Source of the DNA: Helianthus annuus
Taxonomy: Eukaryota > Streptophyta > Magnoliopsida > Asterales > Asteraceae
Direction of reading: 5' to 3'
Assembly: GCF_002127325.2 (NCBI RefSeq)
Contig: NC_035436.2
Span: 87,910,960-87,974,959, forward strand
DNA: 64,000 nt
Shown one piece after another: positions 22,587-34,961 of this stretch. The position numbers were made by a program, and so were the translations under genes. A model generated the notes under the pieces. The model did no database searches and had not been told where the DNA came from. It saw only the letters and a program-made list of their open reading frames with translations. Positions within the stretch are counted from its first letter, which is position 1. Every line of letters starts with the position of its first letter.

Positions 22587-24804
22587 CAATCTTGGTATTT
22601 TGGTGAGTTATATTATTTTCAAGTCCTAAAATAATATAACTTATACACATAATATATAATTAGAACACAAGTTGTGACATCTAAATATATATTTTCCTAA
22701 ATATTTACTTAGTCACTTTTTTTTATCAAAATCAACCTCCAACTTTTGTAATTTTGTAACAAAAATTATGACAAATTTTTATATGAAAACCATGGTTAAA
22801 ATTTATTTGTAAACACTTGTTTAAAAATATTTTCTAAGTTTTTAATTTCTATAAAAATTTTGTCATAGTTTCCCCTTAAAAATGGAGGTTTCAATGCTTT
22901 TAAATCATATCATTTTCTTTTAAAGTTATCATCAATCATCAACAAATAATCCAAGACTTACCATGAGCCAAAATAATGCCATTTACACTAAACCATGAAC
23001 TTCAAGTTTTGTAAAAACTTGTAGTAACTTAGTATGGTATTTAGTAGGTTTAGTTACCCTTTGAAACATGGTTATTTGTTTATAAGTCACATTCTTGCAA
23101 AATCTAGTCTTTTACAACTTACAAGATGATTTTTCTAAAAATAATTCTCTTGTGTTTTTCTTGTTACAAACATGTTTCTAGTCTTGATTTAACACCAAAA
23201 AAATATGATTAGTTTCCTTAGAAATCATGACTTTGTAAATCTTGTAAATAAACTTGGTTTCTTGAGAAAATTAGTTTTGTAATCATCCATTTACAAGACT
23301 TTTAACATGTATCATACTTCATTATACACAAAATCATCTTCATTTTCAAGTTCATGAGAAACATAAAGGATGATCATCTTGTTTTTCACAAGATTCATCC
23401 ACTCACTTGCTAGATCATGTGTTTAATCACAATCTAGCAAGCTTCTTATGATGATCATCATCATAATCACAAGAAATCAATCATCAAATATCACACATAC
23501 ACTAAAACAACATAGATTATTATGATTTTAAGCTTTATGCGAAGAGTTATCTTCTTGTTCTTTCATGATCTTTATGATTAGTTACTTACATATTCTTTTA
23601 ACCAACAAAATAAGAAGTAAAATCAAGTTATAAGAGTCTTACTACTAGCACAAGGCTAGGGAAGAAATCAAGATGAACAAGATGATGAACAAGGTGGATA
23701 AAAGCTCTAGAGAGTGGTCCTTCAAGCTCCAATGGCTCCAAGCTCCTTAAATATGATTCTTACACCTTTGTTAATGCTTAGAATGCTTGGTAATGGATTG
23801 GAAATGGAGAGGTTAGAAGAGGGTGTTGGAGCCGTGAGGTTAGAAGGAGAAGAGGAAGGTTATGGTAAGTTGAAATGATGAAGGATGTTGTAGGTTTAGT
23901 CTTGAAGTTAATATAAAGAAACTTCCAACATTCTTTTACATGTAGGTTATAATGTTCCAAGTTTAAACAACAAATCCAATTAACAAATCGAAAGAAATCT
24001 TTGTGTGGGCCCCCCATGTCTAACCGTCCTAAGGGAGGGGGGGGGGTCCTAGTTCCATTTCAAATATTAGTTAAATGTTTTGGTTAGGATTCAAGGGTAT
24101 TAGTTAGTGTTTAATGTGTTTAGGGTTTTTAGGGTGCGTTATGATGTTTGGTGCTCATAACTAGCTTCGAAATGCTAAAACAATGATTCTAGTGAAAATT
24201 TGGTGTTTCGGGTAGTGTCCGGTTGTTCGGTTGGTTACCGGTTCGTTAAGGTGCTAAATTGCACAGTTTAGTGTGCTTTATGTTGTCTTTTATGACAGTT
24301 TTGATTCCCGGCACTTATGAAAGTATTCTGGACCATTAAACCATAATTCTGCATTATATTTTGATGTTAAAAAGTTGAAAATTGCTGAATTTTGGTGTTT
24401 TCTGCAGAATTCTGCAGTTTTAGTGTGTTTCTGGCACTTTCCGGCACTTAAATCATCACTAGGAAGGCAGTTTTGCAATCCCTACTTTCCTACACACTAT
24501 TCTAGTGTAACACTTGGTCTCGGGCTTATTTTGTGTCTTAACATCATGTCTGTCTGAGTACTGAACTCCAGTCAGTACTCCTAGTTTGTCTGATAACTGT
24601 GCTAACTTTGTTCTGTGCACTAATTGAACCATATTGTGTTGCATGTAATAATGATGAACAATCTTGCAACATGAAATGCCTTTGTATATATATGACAGTA
24701 ATCAGAAATTCATTCGTCTTGTTAATTCAATCATGCACAGTCATTAAAGCACTGATTACTCTTTATTATTGTACAGAACACATGAAAAAGTGCCAGTTGT
24801 CACA
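22587..24804 (-). repeat. 5' LTR of minus-strand gypsy element, outer part
   Basis: Continuation of the LTR from 6892-8756 after the copia array. It ends in GTTGTCACA at 24804, so on the minus strand the LTR begins TGTGACAACTGGC. AT-rich, with no credible genes. A C-run/G-run lies at about 24008-24050. Confidence 0.7.
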
Positions 24805-24899
24805 CGGTATTAACGAAAGCTTCTAGAATCATGTTAATATAAACGTTATGATGCTGAAATTTCTACCGAAATAGCTTTATCTTATCCAAACTTCCCTCT

Positions 24900-25750
24900 A
24901 AACCACCATTCCGGATCCTGACAAAGTCGTGTACGAATCCCAACACCTTGGGCATGTAATAAAGCTATTAGTGAGATCATCTCAAATTTGTTTCTGCTGG
25001 AGAAAATAAAAGGATTAGAATAGGAGATTGCTTTGTTAGGCAAAATCTTAATGTGGTTTGGAATTGGAGATGAAATAGTACTCTACACTCGTCTCAGGAA
25101 GTTTTGGAAGGGCAACAATGCCTTAGTATCTTGGGAGGAGCCCAGGTCTCGGATGCAAAGGATGCCCATTGCTTTGTTAGGCAAAATCTTAATGTGGTTT
25201 GGAATTGGAGATGAAAGAGTACTCTACACTCGTCTCAAGAAGTTTTGGAAGGGCAACAATGCCTTAGTATCTTGGGAGGAGCCCAGGTCTCGGATGCAAA
25301 GGATGCCCGGGTTTGGTTTAGAGATAGTTCGAGATCCTACTCGGTTAGATCAGTCAGAAACCTGTTATATAAGGCAACTGACTCGATTAATGTCTTTGTT
25401 ATGGAAGGTGCAAATAGCTTCCTTTAAAATGTAGTATATTTGGCTGGTGAGCGAAGATGGAGCGGCATTCTTGTTTCTTCGCAGTTTTGTGTGTTTTGTG
25501 ACTCGACGCTAGTAAACGTTGAGCATTTGTTCATGTCATGCTATTTGGCTATGGTTCCGTGCCAACGTATCAATAATTGGACTTGGTGTGATGTCCCTCA
25601 AATTTTTGTGTTCCCGATAAAGGATTTGTAAGAGCTTCACAGGTCGGCCAAGCTTAGAGTTAAAAAATTGCTTTTCATAGGATTATCGCTATTGCTTGTT
25701 GTTGTTTGTGAAAGGAAAGAAACAAGAAGCATTTTTCTAACAATGCGGCT
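24900..25750 (+). pseudogene. LINE (L1-type) ORF2 3' remnant with RT zinc-binding region
   Basis: Plus-strand fragments match the C-terminal zinc-binding region (zf-RVT) of plant LINE reverse transcriptases: SYSVRSVRNLLYKA followed by NVFVMEG, a Cys-x2-Cys (CVFC) near 25490, and VEHLFMSC with the paired His and Cys. Several stops and missing segments show it is dead. The 5' limit is vague; the tail is AT-rich near 25760-25790. Upstream it contains a 141-bp direct duplication. Confidence 0.7.
25027..25308 (+). repeat. 141-bp tandem duplication inside LINE remnant
   Basis: Two adjacent copies, 25027-25167 and 25168-25308, with only a few mismatches (tgaaatag/tgaaagag, ctcagg/ctcaag). The length is 47 codons, so the duplication preserves frame. 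It is probably a recent local event, given how decayed the surrounding LINE is. Confidence 0.92.
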
Positions 25751-26252
25751 AAACTGAAAGAATTAACAAACTATAAATAAACAATATTTGTATGCATATA
25801 GGTGTGTACCTTATGCTTAGGGCGGTTTTAAAAAAAAATTGATGTTTCATTTTTAACCCAAAGCTATTTGTTTTTCTACTTATAACACAAAAAGTTTTCA
25901 TCTCTTGCAATTCAACCTTACAACTTTTGTACTTTCAACTTTGGTCCCCACACTTTTCATATTTCGCTGATTTTTTTGTTTTAAATTTTGCGAGTTAACA
26001 CGGCGTAACGTGTGTGTGGTTCAACGTTTTAACATTTCGTTTTACGCTTCGTACTAGATTTTGCGAGTTAACACGACTCAATGTGCGTGTGTGGTTCAAC
26101 GTTTTTACGTCGTCTATCTTTTCCCTGTTTGACAGGTTCGTTACAACGTGCGGGGTCCTAAATCGACTTAATTATTATTTTTTATATTTTACGTTACAGT
26201 CTAATTTCTTTACATTAATACACCGTAACTTCAGTATTAGTCGTCGCTGGCG
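25751..26252. other. Intergenic, no gene seen
   Basis: AT-rich. Two copies of a short block (TTTTGCGAGTTAACACG at about 25986 and 26056, each followed by a GTGTGTGGTTCAACGTTTT stretch) form an imperfect direct repeat of about 70 bp. The frame at 26014-26271 is a by-product of this repeat. Confidence 0.5.
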
Positions 26253-26260
26253 GTGGTGTG

Positions 26261-27089
26261 TAGGCCTGTAAACGAACCGAACGAACACGAACATAGGCAT
26301 GTTCGTGTTCGTTCATTTTACTTTAACCGAACATGAACATGAACACGGACATATAATTGAACACATTTTTTGTTCATGTTCGTTTATTAAGAAATCGGGC
26401 TTGTTCGTGTTCGTTTATGTTCGTTCGTTTAAAGCCTAAACGAACAGTTCACGAACACAAACGAACATAAACAAAAAAATTAACTGAACATATTTCAATA
26501 AACCTAAACAAACATAAATTAACATGATTGAACAAACATAAACGAACACAAATGAACGTAATTGAACAAATATAAACAAACACAATTTAATTATTGAACA
26601 CAAACAAACAAGTCTAATATAATACAGTTATCCGAAAACACATCTAAATTAGGGTTCATAGATACTAAAGTTAAGTAGTTTTTTTTTTTAAAATAAATAT
26701 TAAGTAAGTGATCAGTTACAATCTAAGAAAAATTCTAAAGTTTCATTTTTTATTACTAGAAAACTCAATTACTAATTAATTATATTTATATAAGTAGTTA
26801 GAAAATCTATATTTATATAAATATAACTATTTTTGTATTTACTAAAATTTAAACGAACATAAATAAACAAACATGAATGAACGTTCACGAACATAAATAA
26901 ACGAACATAAACGAGCGTTCACGAACATAAATGAACGAACACAAGGTGTGTTCATGTTCGTTTATTTAATTAAACGAACACAATTTTTTGTTCGCGTTTG
27001 TTCGTTTATTAAATAAACGAACATAAACAAACTTTCCGCCGAACAAGTTCACGAACAGTTCATGAACGTTCGGTTTGTTTACAGGCCTA
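26261..27089. mobile_element. hAT-type MITE, 829 bp
   Basis: Inverted ends TAGGCCTGTAAAC...GTTTACAGGCCTA with a perfect 8-bp TSD GTGGTGTG at 26253-26260 and 27090-27097. The interior consists of GTTCGTGTTCGTT-type words in both orientations, so the element can fold on itself. It carries no transposase and depends on an outside hAT source. Confidence 0.93.
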
Positions 27090-27097
27090 GTGGTGTG

Positions 27098-27661
27098 GTA
27101 TTGATGTTATTCGGCATGGTTTTAAGCCCTTGCCGCATTACGACGGGTGATAAATCTAATTCTTCTTATATAACATATTTTAAAAGGAAATTATTTTTAT
27201 CCAATAAAATTAGAAGAGAGAAAAGATAACTGTTTAAAAACACCTATTTTGGTAAATATTTCTTAAAGTATCCATTTTGTAAATAAGTTTTTCCACAACA
27301 CCCTTTTCGGAAAAAACTCGTAAATGAGTTGTATAAATTTAATTTCTCTTTTTAAAGCGATTCCGTTATGGGTGTTTGATCCGTGGAACTTTTTCAAGGA
27401 ATTTATATTTGAAGTATGTGATTGCAGTTAAATTTGTAAAAAAACAATGATATTTGGGGGAACTCGAATCTATCAAAAATTAAAATTTGTGATAAATATC
27501 TGTCTTTTCATGAATAAAGTTTTTCTTTAAAAAAAACATAAATATGTGTGAGTGAGATGAAATCAAAATACTCCAACAATCCTGCTTGCTTGAGTTGAAG
27601 CTACACTAAATGATCACTTTTCTTCAATCCAACGATTATCAAACCTTCGATCTCACCACAA
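27098..27661. promoter_or_regulatory. Upstream region of the uncoupling-protein gene
   Basis: About 560 bp between the MITE and the start codon. AT-rich, with no clear TATA box. A pyrimidine-rich stretch just before the ATG (27600-27661) looks like 5' UTR. The MITE brings transposon sequence to within 0.6 kb of the start codon. Confidence 0.35.
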
Positions 27662-30600
27662 ATGGCGGATCAAACTGAGATCTCCTTCGCCGGATTATTC
27701 TTTTGCAGCGCTTTTGCCGCCTGTTTCGCTGAGGTTTATCATCAGTTTTCCTTTCATACATCGTTATATGTTTCGTTAATTACTACTACATTTGGAGATC
27801 CACTTTTGGGATTTGCAGATTTAGGTTTGATGTTAATACTAGGCTGCCTATACATTGGGTGTGGTCATGACTCATGTCACCACTTCTAATCCATCCATCA
27901 TCCAAAATATGGGTTTGGTCATTACCCAAATCACTATTCTCTTATTTTAATTTATTTTTGTTAAAAGAAAAAAGAAATATTGAAAAAGAAAAGTAGGCAA
28001 TGCCAACCATGGTATGGTGGATGAGCCAAGCCGCCAAAGGGTGGTGTCTCAATTCATTAATGGCGATTGATCTTCAGCCTTGTGTTTATGATTTAGGTTT
28101 TTAATTTAGGGAATCCAGATAAGTGTAGCTTTGGGTAAGAAGAACTTTATAGTTTTGATCTTACTCATTTGATATTTAAGGAAATTTTCTTAGATACTCT
28201 AAACAGAATTATCTTGATATCTTCATTGCATAGCATAGGTCAATTAAACGGGAACTCGTTTACAGCCCACTTAGCCAGTTTATTACAACTTGATTATAAC
28301 CTGTTTACACCCGTACTCGTTTAGATAGGTTATGTTTGGATTGATGTCTTTGACATGAATGAATGAATATATGGGTTCGTGTAAGGATTACAACGCCAGC
28401 CACAACCGGAGACCCACCAACCCGAATCACATAATGAATACTAAACAGATTTGAATATTGAAAAATGGTAGTTTTGACTTCACGAGTCAAATGGTACATC
28501 TTTTTAGTCACTCACATGAAAACTATCTTACACTAAACTTCAAAAAGATTTTAGAGAGATTTTTCGGTCATTTATACAAACGAAGGAGCATGGTTAAGAA
28601 CACAACACATCACCTGATCTTTTCCGATGACAAAATAACGTAGTACGCGGGGATAAACCATCATGTTTTGAAACCGTAGACAAAATCGCTTAATTTGAAA
28701 CAAGTAGATCATTATTGTAATGGCATAGTTTTTGTAATCATAAATAACACATTAGTTATTTATAAAAAAAAAAAGAAATAGGCAAAAAATGTTTATGGTT
28801 TTTGTGCAGTTATGTACAATCCCTCTAGACACTGCTAAAGTTCGACTTCAACTCCAAAAGAGAGCAGCATTGAGCGGAGAAGGTGGCTCACCAAAGTACA
28901 AGGGTCTTTTAGGTACGATTGTTACTATAGCCAAAGAAGAAGGTCTGCTTGCACTTTGGAAAGGTATTATACCTGGATTACATCGCCAGTTTATATACGG
29001 AGGCTTAAGGATCAGTTTATACGGCCCTGTAAGTCATTCATTTGAGGACTGACTGGTCCAATCCAATGTGGCTCAGCAACTGTTACATGATGATCTGAGA
29101 TTTTCGTTATTATACAGGTCAAAGCCTTTTGTTCTGGTGGTAATGTTCTTGCCGATGATGTTTCCTTGTTCCAGAAAATACTTGCTGCTTTGATTACGGG
29201 TCAGTGATTTTGTTTTTAGTTAGTTAGTGTGTCATATATGATTACGAATAACATATTATTATTTCACTAGTAATGTGATTTTTGAATGAAGTAATTTACT
29301 CGGGGGGTTTAGGCATTAGATGACACTTTCAATCCGTTTGACCTGTTAAGAGATAACATAAGTTGGGATCTCATCCTTCTCGTTTAAACGTTTTTCTCTT
29401 ATGAAGATGTGTTTAGGCCCACTCAGATCTAAATGTAAAAAACAAGCCCTAAATAAACATATTTCTTATCAAACAGGTGCTATAGCGATCACATTGGCTA
29501 ATCCGACCGATCTAGTGAAAGTTCGGCTTCAAGCTGAAGGTAAGCTGCCACCTGGAGCACCACGGCGCTACTCGGGTGCTTTAAATGCCTACTACACCAT
29601 AATCAAGGAAGTAAGTTTCTTGCATACGTTTCCTCCCTATAACTAACTATAGGTTGCAAATTTTGGTGGGTCAGTCAGTCAGGCGAGTTAGGTAATGTGT
29701 CAAAATAGACAATTTTGTTTTGTATGGGTCAAGTTGTGTTAAACCAGAACAGTTTTATCCAAATATTTTATTTTAATTTTTTTGTTGAATATTTACAACT
29801 AGAATTTATACCGTCAAATATTTGACCCGACTCATTTACGTCTAAACGTAGACCTACGGAAACGCACATAAAAACAAGCACGAAAACGTATTATATTTGA
29901 CTTGACTCATTACCGAGAAAAAGTTACATCAAAACGTAAACCAACTTGGATTATACCGAAACATACTTAAAAATAAGCACACAAGAAAAGAGTGTTTTTT
30001 TAAGTTAAAGAATGGTAGCGCCGAAAGAAACCTAAAATAACATATATTATACAATGATACAACTTCTTCATATGAAGCTATTTAATGGGTTATACTTCCA
30101 GCCCGTTAGAATCAAAATACACCCTGAACAGCAAGGGCGGGCTAGTCTCTACCTGCAAGTCTATAACCACTCATGTCTTATACACTGTAAACAGGAAGGG
30201 CTAGTGGCACTTTGGACAGGTCTAGGCCCAAATATTGCTAGAAATGCTATTATCAATGCTGCAGAACTCGTGAGCTATGATCAAGTGAAACAGGTTTGAC
30301 TTTCATTGCTAGTTGTTTGTACTCACTCCATTGTGTTGATGTTTTTGGTTCGAATTTGCAGACCATTTTGAGAATTCCAGGGTTCACAGACAATATTATT
30401 ACTCATCTACTCGCCGGTTTAGGTGCAGGATTCTTTGCGGTGTTGATTGGTTCACCTATTGATGTGGTAAATATATATATATTTTCTCATGTGTACTTCA
30501 TCTGATCCTCACATGTAACTTTGCTTGTTTACAGGTGAAGTCTAGAATGATGGGAGATTCAATATACAAAAGCACCCTTGATTGTATGGTTATAACCTTA

Positions 30601-31554
30601 AGAGTTGAGGTCTGTTATACCATTAAATAAATAATATTCTGTAGTGACTTGTTTTAGCCCCGCTTGCGGTATGCACTAATTTTAACGTTATTCGTGAAAA
30701 ATAACGTTAAAAGAGGGGGATGGTTAATCATGCATCATGTGGTGGCGTTGATAGCCGAAAGACAAAAGGGTACATGCACTAATCGCCCTTTGTCCCGATT
30801 GTTGAGTGTTATGTGCCTTGTGATGCAAAACTACTATCGAGCCGGGGGTCAGCCTCTCTATTCCTACGGGGTAGAGGTAAGGCTGTCTACATCTTACCCT
30901 CCTCGGACCCTACCTTAGCTTTGCTATTGATGGTATTTACTGAGTATGATGATGATGATGACTTGTGATTGTACTAATTTTCATGCGTCGCAGGGAGCCC
31001 TTGCGTTTTACAAAGGATTCCTTCCAAATTTTGGTCGTCTAGGATCCTGGAATGTTATAATGTTCTTGACACTTGAGCAAGTAAGATTTATATGTTTTTA
31101 GACATCTACGAATAATAACATACTTTCTTATTTTGTACGAAAAAGTTTCTCTACCTAATTAATGTCCCTAAACAAGTAAAAAAAATACTCTGAAAAAGTC
31201 ACTGAATCCAACTAGTAAAGTCCTTAAACTTGTAAAAAAAATACACAAAAGTTTATACCATTGATCTAAAGAGGTAACAACAACTTATGAAAAAAAATTA
31301 AGCAATTTGGGTTGACCCACAACACTGACTTATTCGTTATTTAATTTTTTATCAATGATAACTATGTATTATACAATAAACTATGTTATTATGAGGATAA
31401 ACATTTTTTCTTAATAAACCAGTTTATGAGATATTTTGGGTGGCGTTTGATTCGTTTTATTTCTCCTAAATGATTTGGTTAATCCCCTGTATAGAAAATA
31501 CATCTTATTATGTTTGTTTTTGATCTACTACAGATAAGAAGATTATTCTCTTGA
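27662..31554 (+). CDS. UCP2: Plant mitochondrial uncoupling protein (UCP2-like), 9 exons
   Basis: Carrier of the mitochondrial inner membrane; plant members dissipate the proton gradient and exchange anions. Exons: 27662-27733, 28810-29028, 29118-29199, 29477-29610, 30195-30293, 30362-30466, 30535-30609, 30994-31080, 31534-31554; all introns are GT-AG and the frame stays open, giving 297 residues (family about 305). The three carrier signatures are present: PLDTAKVRL (exon 2), PTDLVKVRL (exon 4), PIDVVKSRM (exons 6-7). The N-terminus MADQTEISF followed by [15 protein letters not shown] resembles Arabidopsis UCP2 more than UCP1. The C-terminus is short: after FLTLEQ the last exon gives only IRRLFS and a stop, about seven residues fewer than UCP2. 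The last exon is tiny and its splice site is my choice. No internal stop or frameshift was seen, so it is probably functional. Confidence 0.92.
30838..30962 (+). mobile_element. SINE 3' remnant in intron 7 of the UCP gene
   Basis: The block GAGCCGGGGGTC, then CAGCCTCTCTATTCC, GGGGTAGAGGTAAGG and TCTACATCTTACCCTCC, ending in a GATGATG tail, matches the 3' region of the plant Au SINE family. The 5' tRNA-like half is not recognisable. It is intronic and does not touch the splice sites. Confidence 0.7.
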
Positions 31555-32075
31555 CTTGACAAGTTTGGACTCTCGGATTCTCTAATTCCCGATTATTCTG
31601 TTATTCATTCTTTGGTGACGACGGTTCAGGTAATGTTATAGTTCCAGTTGCCGCCCGTCAAAGACATAATATAATTAATAGTCACATGACTTGAAGCCAT
31701 AGGTTTTCTTGGAGTGGATTATCGTATCATACGTTATATTATTAAAGTTTACATATGACGAGTTTTATAAACTACGGAGCTCGGCTGCATTGAACAAGTG
31801 AGCATTATATACGGGTATGGACAATTAATAAGTTATTACGCTTGGCTCCATTGAGCAAGTGTTACGGTTTTTTATTTTATTTTTTTTCACAATTTGAAAT
31901 TATTGAACATTTTAGTCAGCTGCAGCAACAATGAACTATACTAAAAACAAACGAAAATGTTAAATGTTGGAATCACAATTTATAGAGATTTGAACTAGTT
32001 CAGTGCCTATCCAGTTTTAGCTTAGAACCCTATTTTAATCTTAAATCGGTTTTATTTTAAAATACAAAGTCTGGC
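31555..32075. other. 3' flank of UCP gene, intergenic
   Basis: AT-rich. It contains the probable 3' UTR; 'aatataattaata' at about 31667 could act as a poly(A) signal region. No further gene seen. Confidence 0.35.
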
Positions 32076-32745
32076 TAGGGGTGTTCATCGAATCGAATAT
32101 CGAATTTTTGAATTATTTGAATAATTTTTATTTTTCCTTGAATTCGTATTCGAATAAAATATACCAAATTCGATTCGAATTCGTATTCGATTAAAAATTC
32201 GAATTCGAATAAATTCGATTTGATTTAGATTCTTTAAAAACATGTGAAAAAACTATCAAAATGAAACAGAAATTTTAAAGCAACCATAGAACACGAAATC
32301 ATATTAAAACAGTTCCAAATAAAATATCATAAATTTGAAATTCAAAACGAGAAGTCAGGAATAACCACTTCACATTACAAGTTAATATTTTTAGGGTTAG
32401 AAATCTATTGATAGATTTTTTACTTAGGTTTTAGTTATGGGACATCTAGTTGGTTTGGTAATGGGTAATCTTAATACTTGGAATAAATTTTGAAAATAAT
32501 TTATAGTATAGGCTAATAAAAGTTATATATGTATATTATATATAAAAATAATAAATAAAAATATATAATTTTTATTCGAATTTCGAATCAAATCGAATTT
32601 GAAATTGTAAATTCGTATTCAATTCGTATTCGATTTACTTGACTCGAATTTGAATTCTTATAATCGAAACGAATTCTTGATAATCGAATTGAATTTAAAC
32701 GAATTTCGAATTTTTCGAATTCGAAACGAATTCTGAACACCCCTA
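32076..32745. mobile_element. hAT-type MITE, 670 bp
   Basis: Inverted ends TAGGGGTGTTC...GAACACCCCTA, with near-perfect 8-bp flanks agtctggc (32068-32075) and agtctagc (32746-32753). The interior is dominated by TCGAATTCGAAT-type words that form an imperfect foldback. No coding. Confidence 0.88.
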
Positions 32746-32753
32746 AGTCTAGC

Positions 32754-33633
32754 TGATATTAATCGATTCAAAGCGACATAACCCTAGCAAATCATTTTTT
32801 TTTTGGATCGACCCTAACAAAAAGTGAGGGTACATTGCAAGCATCGTAAGGATTATTCTAAGTGTTATGTGATGTGTTAACCATATGAAAACGGGCATTT
32901 CAATGTATCCGATAGAACTCAACGTAATCTTTATAAGTATTGTGATTGGATCAAAATGTAAAGTTAATCGGATTTATACCGTACAAAGGAGTAGTAGCCC
33001 AGGGATAAAGTTGAAACAATAGAAACTAAAGGAGTTAATCTGTATAATGAAGTAGCAGCCCCATCCCAAAAGTACCATTTTTTTAAATTTAAAGACAAGT
33101 AAAATGGAATAGTAGCCTACGACAAAATTTATCAATTTTGAAATTTGGTAGTAAAACTAGAAAGTAAAAATGAAATTTGAATAAGTTAGGAGTCAAGCAA
33201 AGGGTTAAAAAGGAAATTTGAAAATGTTGGTAAAAAAGAAATGTCCTAGCAAAACCAGAGGTAAAAAGGAAACTTGGAAAAGTTGAGGGCTTAAAGGGGA
33301 ATGCCCACCCACATTCCTCTTTAAGAATATAAATAAATGTCTTTTTAACATTTTTAAAATTTATTAAAACGCCAATAAGCTCAAAGCCTCAAACTGTGAA
33401 ACATTATTGTGCGTTTGAAGCAATCTACATGTAACACAAAGAATCTCTTTTAGATCATGTGTGATGGGTTCAAGCCTCTTATGGATGTTTCTGTGATGTG
33501 TCAGCCACGTCATAAGTAGGTCTAAATACTCAAACTACTTAATTTTGATGGGGACACCTTACTCCAAGTACTCACTACTTTTTTTCGTTTAAAAAACTAT
33601 AAAAACTAAACATTAATAACAAATATACTAATT
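32754..33633. other. Intergenic, no gene seen
   Basis: AT-rich, with purine-rich stretches between 33000 and 33300. No credible ORF. Its end (33590-33633) resembles the sequence just right of the MULE (56262-56300), which shows a short tandem repeat in the original target. Confidence 0.4.
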
Positions 33634-33642
33634 TAAAATAAA

Positions 33643-33850
33643 GAGTAAATTACAAGTTTTGTCCTTTATGTTTACATCAAATTTCAGGCGCTGTCCTTTA
33701 GCGCAAAAGTTGACAGGCGGTGTCCTTTACCTTTCAAAATCTTGCACGTTTTGTCCTTTAGGCCAAACCCAGTTAGATTTTTTGGTTAAATCTGGTCATG
33801 TGCAAAGCACATGAGGGTATTCTTGTCATTTCACCTCTTCAGGGACTATT
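33643..33850 (+). repeat. MULE left TIR
   Basis: Contains the TTTGTCCTTTA word three times. Aligns with the reverse complement of 56044-56251. Confidence 0.9.
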
Positions 33851-34305
33851 TTTTTTAAAACCACTTATATTTAGGGACTAGTTTATAAAAAATAAAGAGA
33901 TTTATAAAAAATCAGAGCTTCATAGATAACACCGGCGACCTCACCATCTTCTCCGGCGACCTCACTGGTTCTGCGTTTTCCAAGGGCACATTTAAACCAG
34001 AGCTTCATAGATCTAGGTTCTGTGAAAATCGGCCAGTTAGTTAACATAAATCTGGGTTCTCTGTTAACCTGAGCTTCATAGATAACACACCAAATCGGAG
34101 CTCCAAATCCAACAACATCAAACAGCCGGTTCCTTCGCCGCTTCCTCTAAACTTATGTCGTAGTTCTAGTGTTTTGTCATCGCCGGAGATGGTCCGAACA
34201 ACCGAAAACCTGCCGGAACTCTCATCGAGTGTCATCTCTCTTCGGAAGCAGTGGGCATCATTGATCCTGTCCGTCCCACTGATGGATATGTATGCCAGTT
34301 CTCGC
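33851..34305. other. MULE interior, left part
   Basis: About 455 bp. A GAGCTTCATAGAT word recurs at about 33916, 33998 and 34071. It holds an unrecognised 64-codon minus-strand frame (34041-34235). It ends with ctcgc, the copia TSD. Confidence 0.5.
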
Positions 34306-34961
34306 TGTAGGTCCCCCGGAGGTTGAGGTTAAACCTTATCCTTGTTATGTTTAACACACTAGCAAGTGCGGAATCCAAGCTAGAATGCAAACCGGTAGTT
34401 TATATGAGAACACAAGCTACAAAGAGAAAGGTAGACACACGAGATATCAAAGTTTTCTCTTGTATTTCAGTGGACACGGTTACAGCCCTTGACCAAACTG
34501 AAAATACGCTCTCTACAAGACTAAGTTCACTCACACTCTCTCTCACACTCACCCAATGATGTGAACACATTACATGAGTATATATATACCCATCACAGCT
34601 CGTCTGGTCGAAGGATCAGATAGACTGATCGAATGATCATCTATCGATCTGAAACCTATCGAAGGATCCATATATACCTCGAAGGATGATATCCCTCGAG
34701 GTCCATCAACATCCATCGAAGGTTTATCTTTCGAGCTCATCGAAGGATCTAAAAATCCTTCGATGACTCATCCTTCGACACAAACATGTTACAACCATGT
34801 TCTAACTGTTTGGCTAAGTCAAACCAGGAGGATGGTTGACTTGGTCAATCTTACATCAAACACACATATTAACAAACCTAAGACGTAACCCAGACTAACA
34901 AAAGACATCGTTTTGTATCATGACAAAATACAGACAAAGTACAGACACAAGTGCACCAACA
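34306..34961 (-). repeat. Copia 3' LTR
   Basis: 656 bp, TG...CA. A TATATATATA box reads on the minus strand at 34588-34579. About nine copies of an ATCGAAGGATC-type motif lie at 34608-34780. Confidence 0.93.

Larger units (their letters stand above)
1777..24804 (-). mobile_element. Degenerate Ty3/gypsy element (Tekay-like), minus strand, interrupted
   Basis: Minus-strand order from right to left: 5' LTR (24804 down to 22587, then 8756 down to 6892), primer-binding site (6891-6874), leader, gag with zinc knuckles, protease, RT, RNase H, integrase. The LTR outer end reads TGTGACAACTGGC and the inner end GGGTGTGACA on the minus strand. Integrase is cut at 1777 by the plus-strand LTR, and the 5' LTR is cut at 8757 by the tandem copia array. 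The 5 bases after the LTR (24805-24809, cggta) are the candidate TSD; its partner is outside the window. All reading frames are broken, so this is an old, inactive copy. Assignment to the Tekay/Del chromovirus group rests on the gag and zinc-knuckle style, since no chromodomain is left to confirm it. Confidence 0.8.

Noticed and set aside
23778..24017. Minus-strand frame in the outer LTR of the old gypsy element
   Set aside because: Lies in the LTR and has no recognisable domain or homologue by eye.
30664..30918. Open frame within UCP intron 7
   Set aside because: Overlaps the SINE remnant, and the splice sites around it keep the carrier frame intact without it.
33480..33633. Possible left half of a Harbinger element matching the scrap at 56380-56600
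   Set aside because: Only short AT-rich similarity between the two MULE flanks was seen; it could be a simple tandem repeat in the target.
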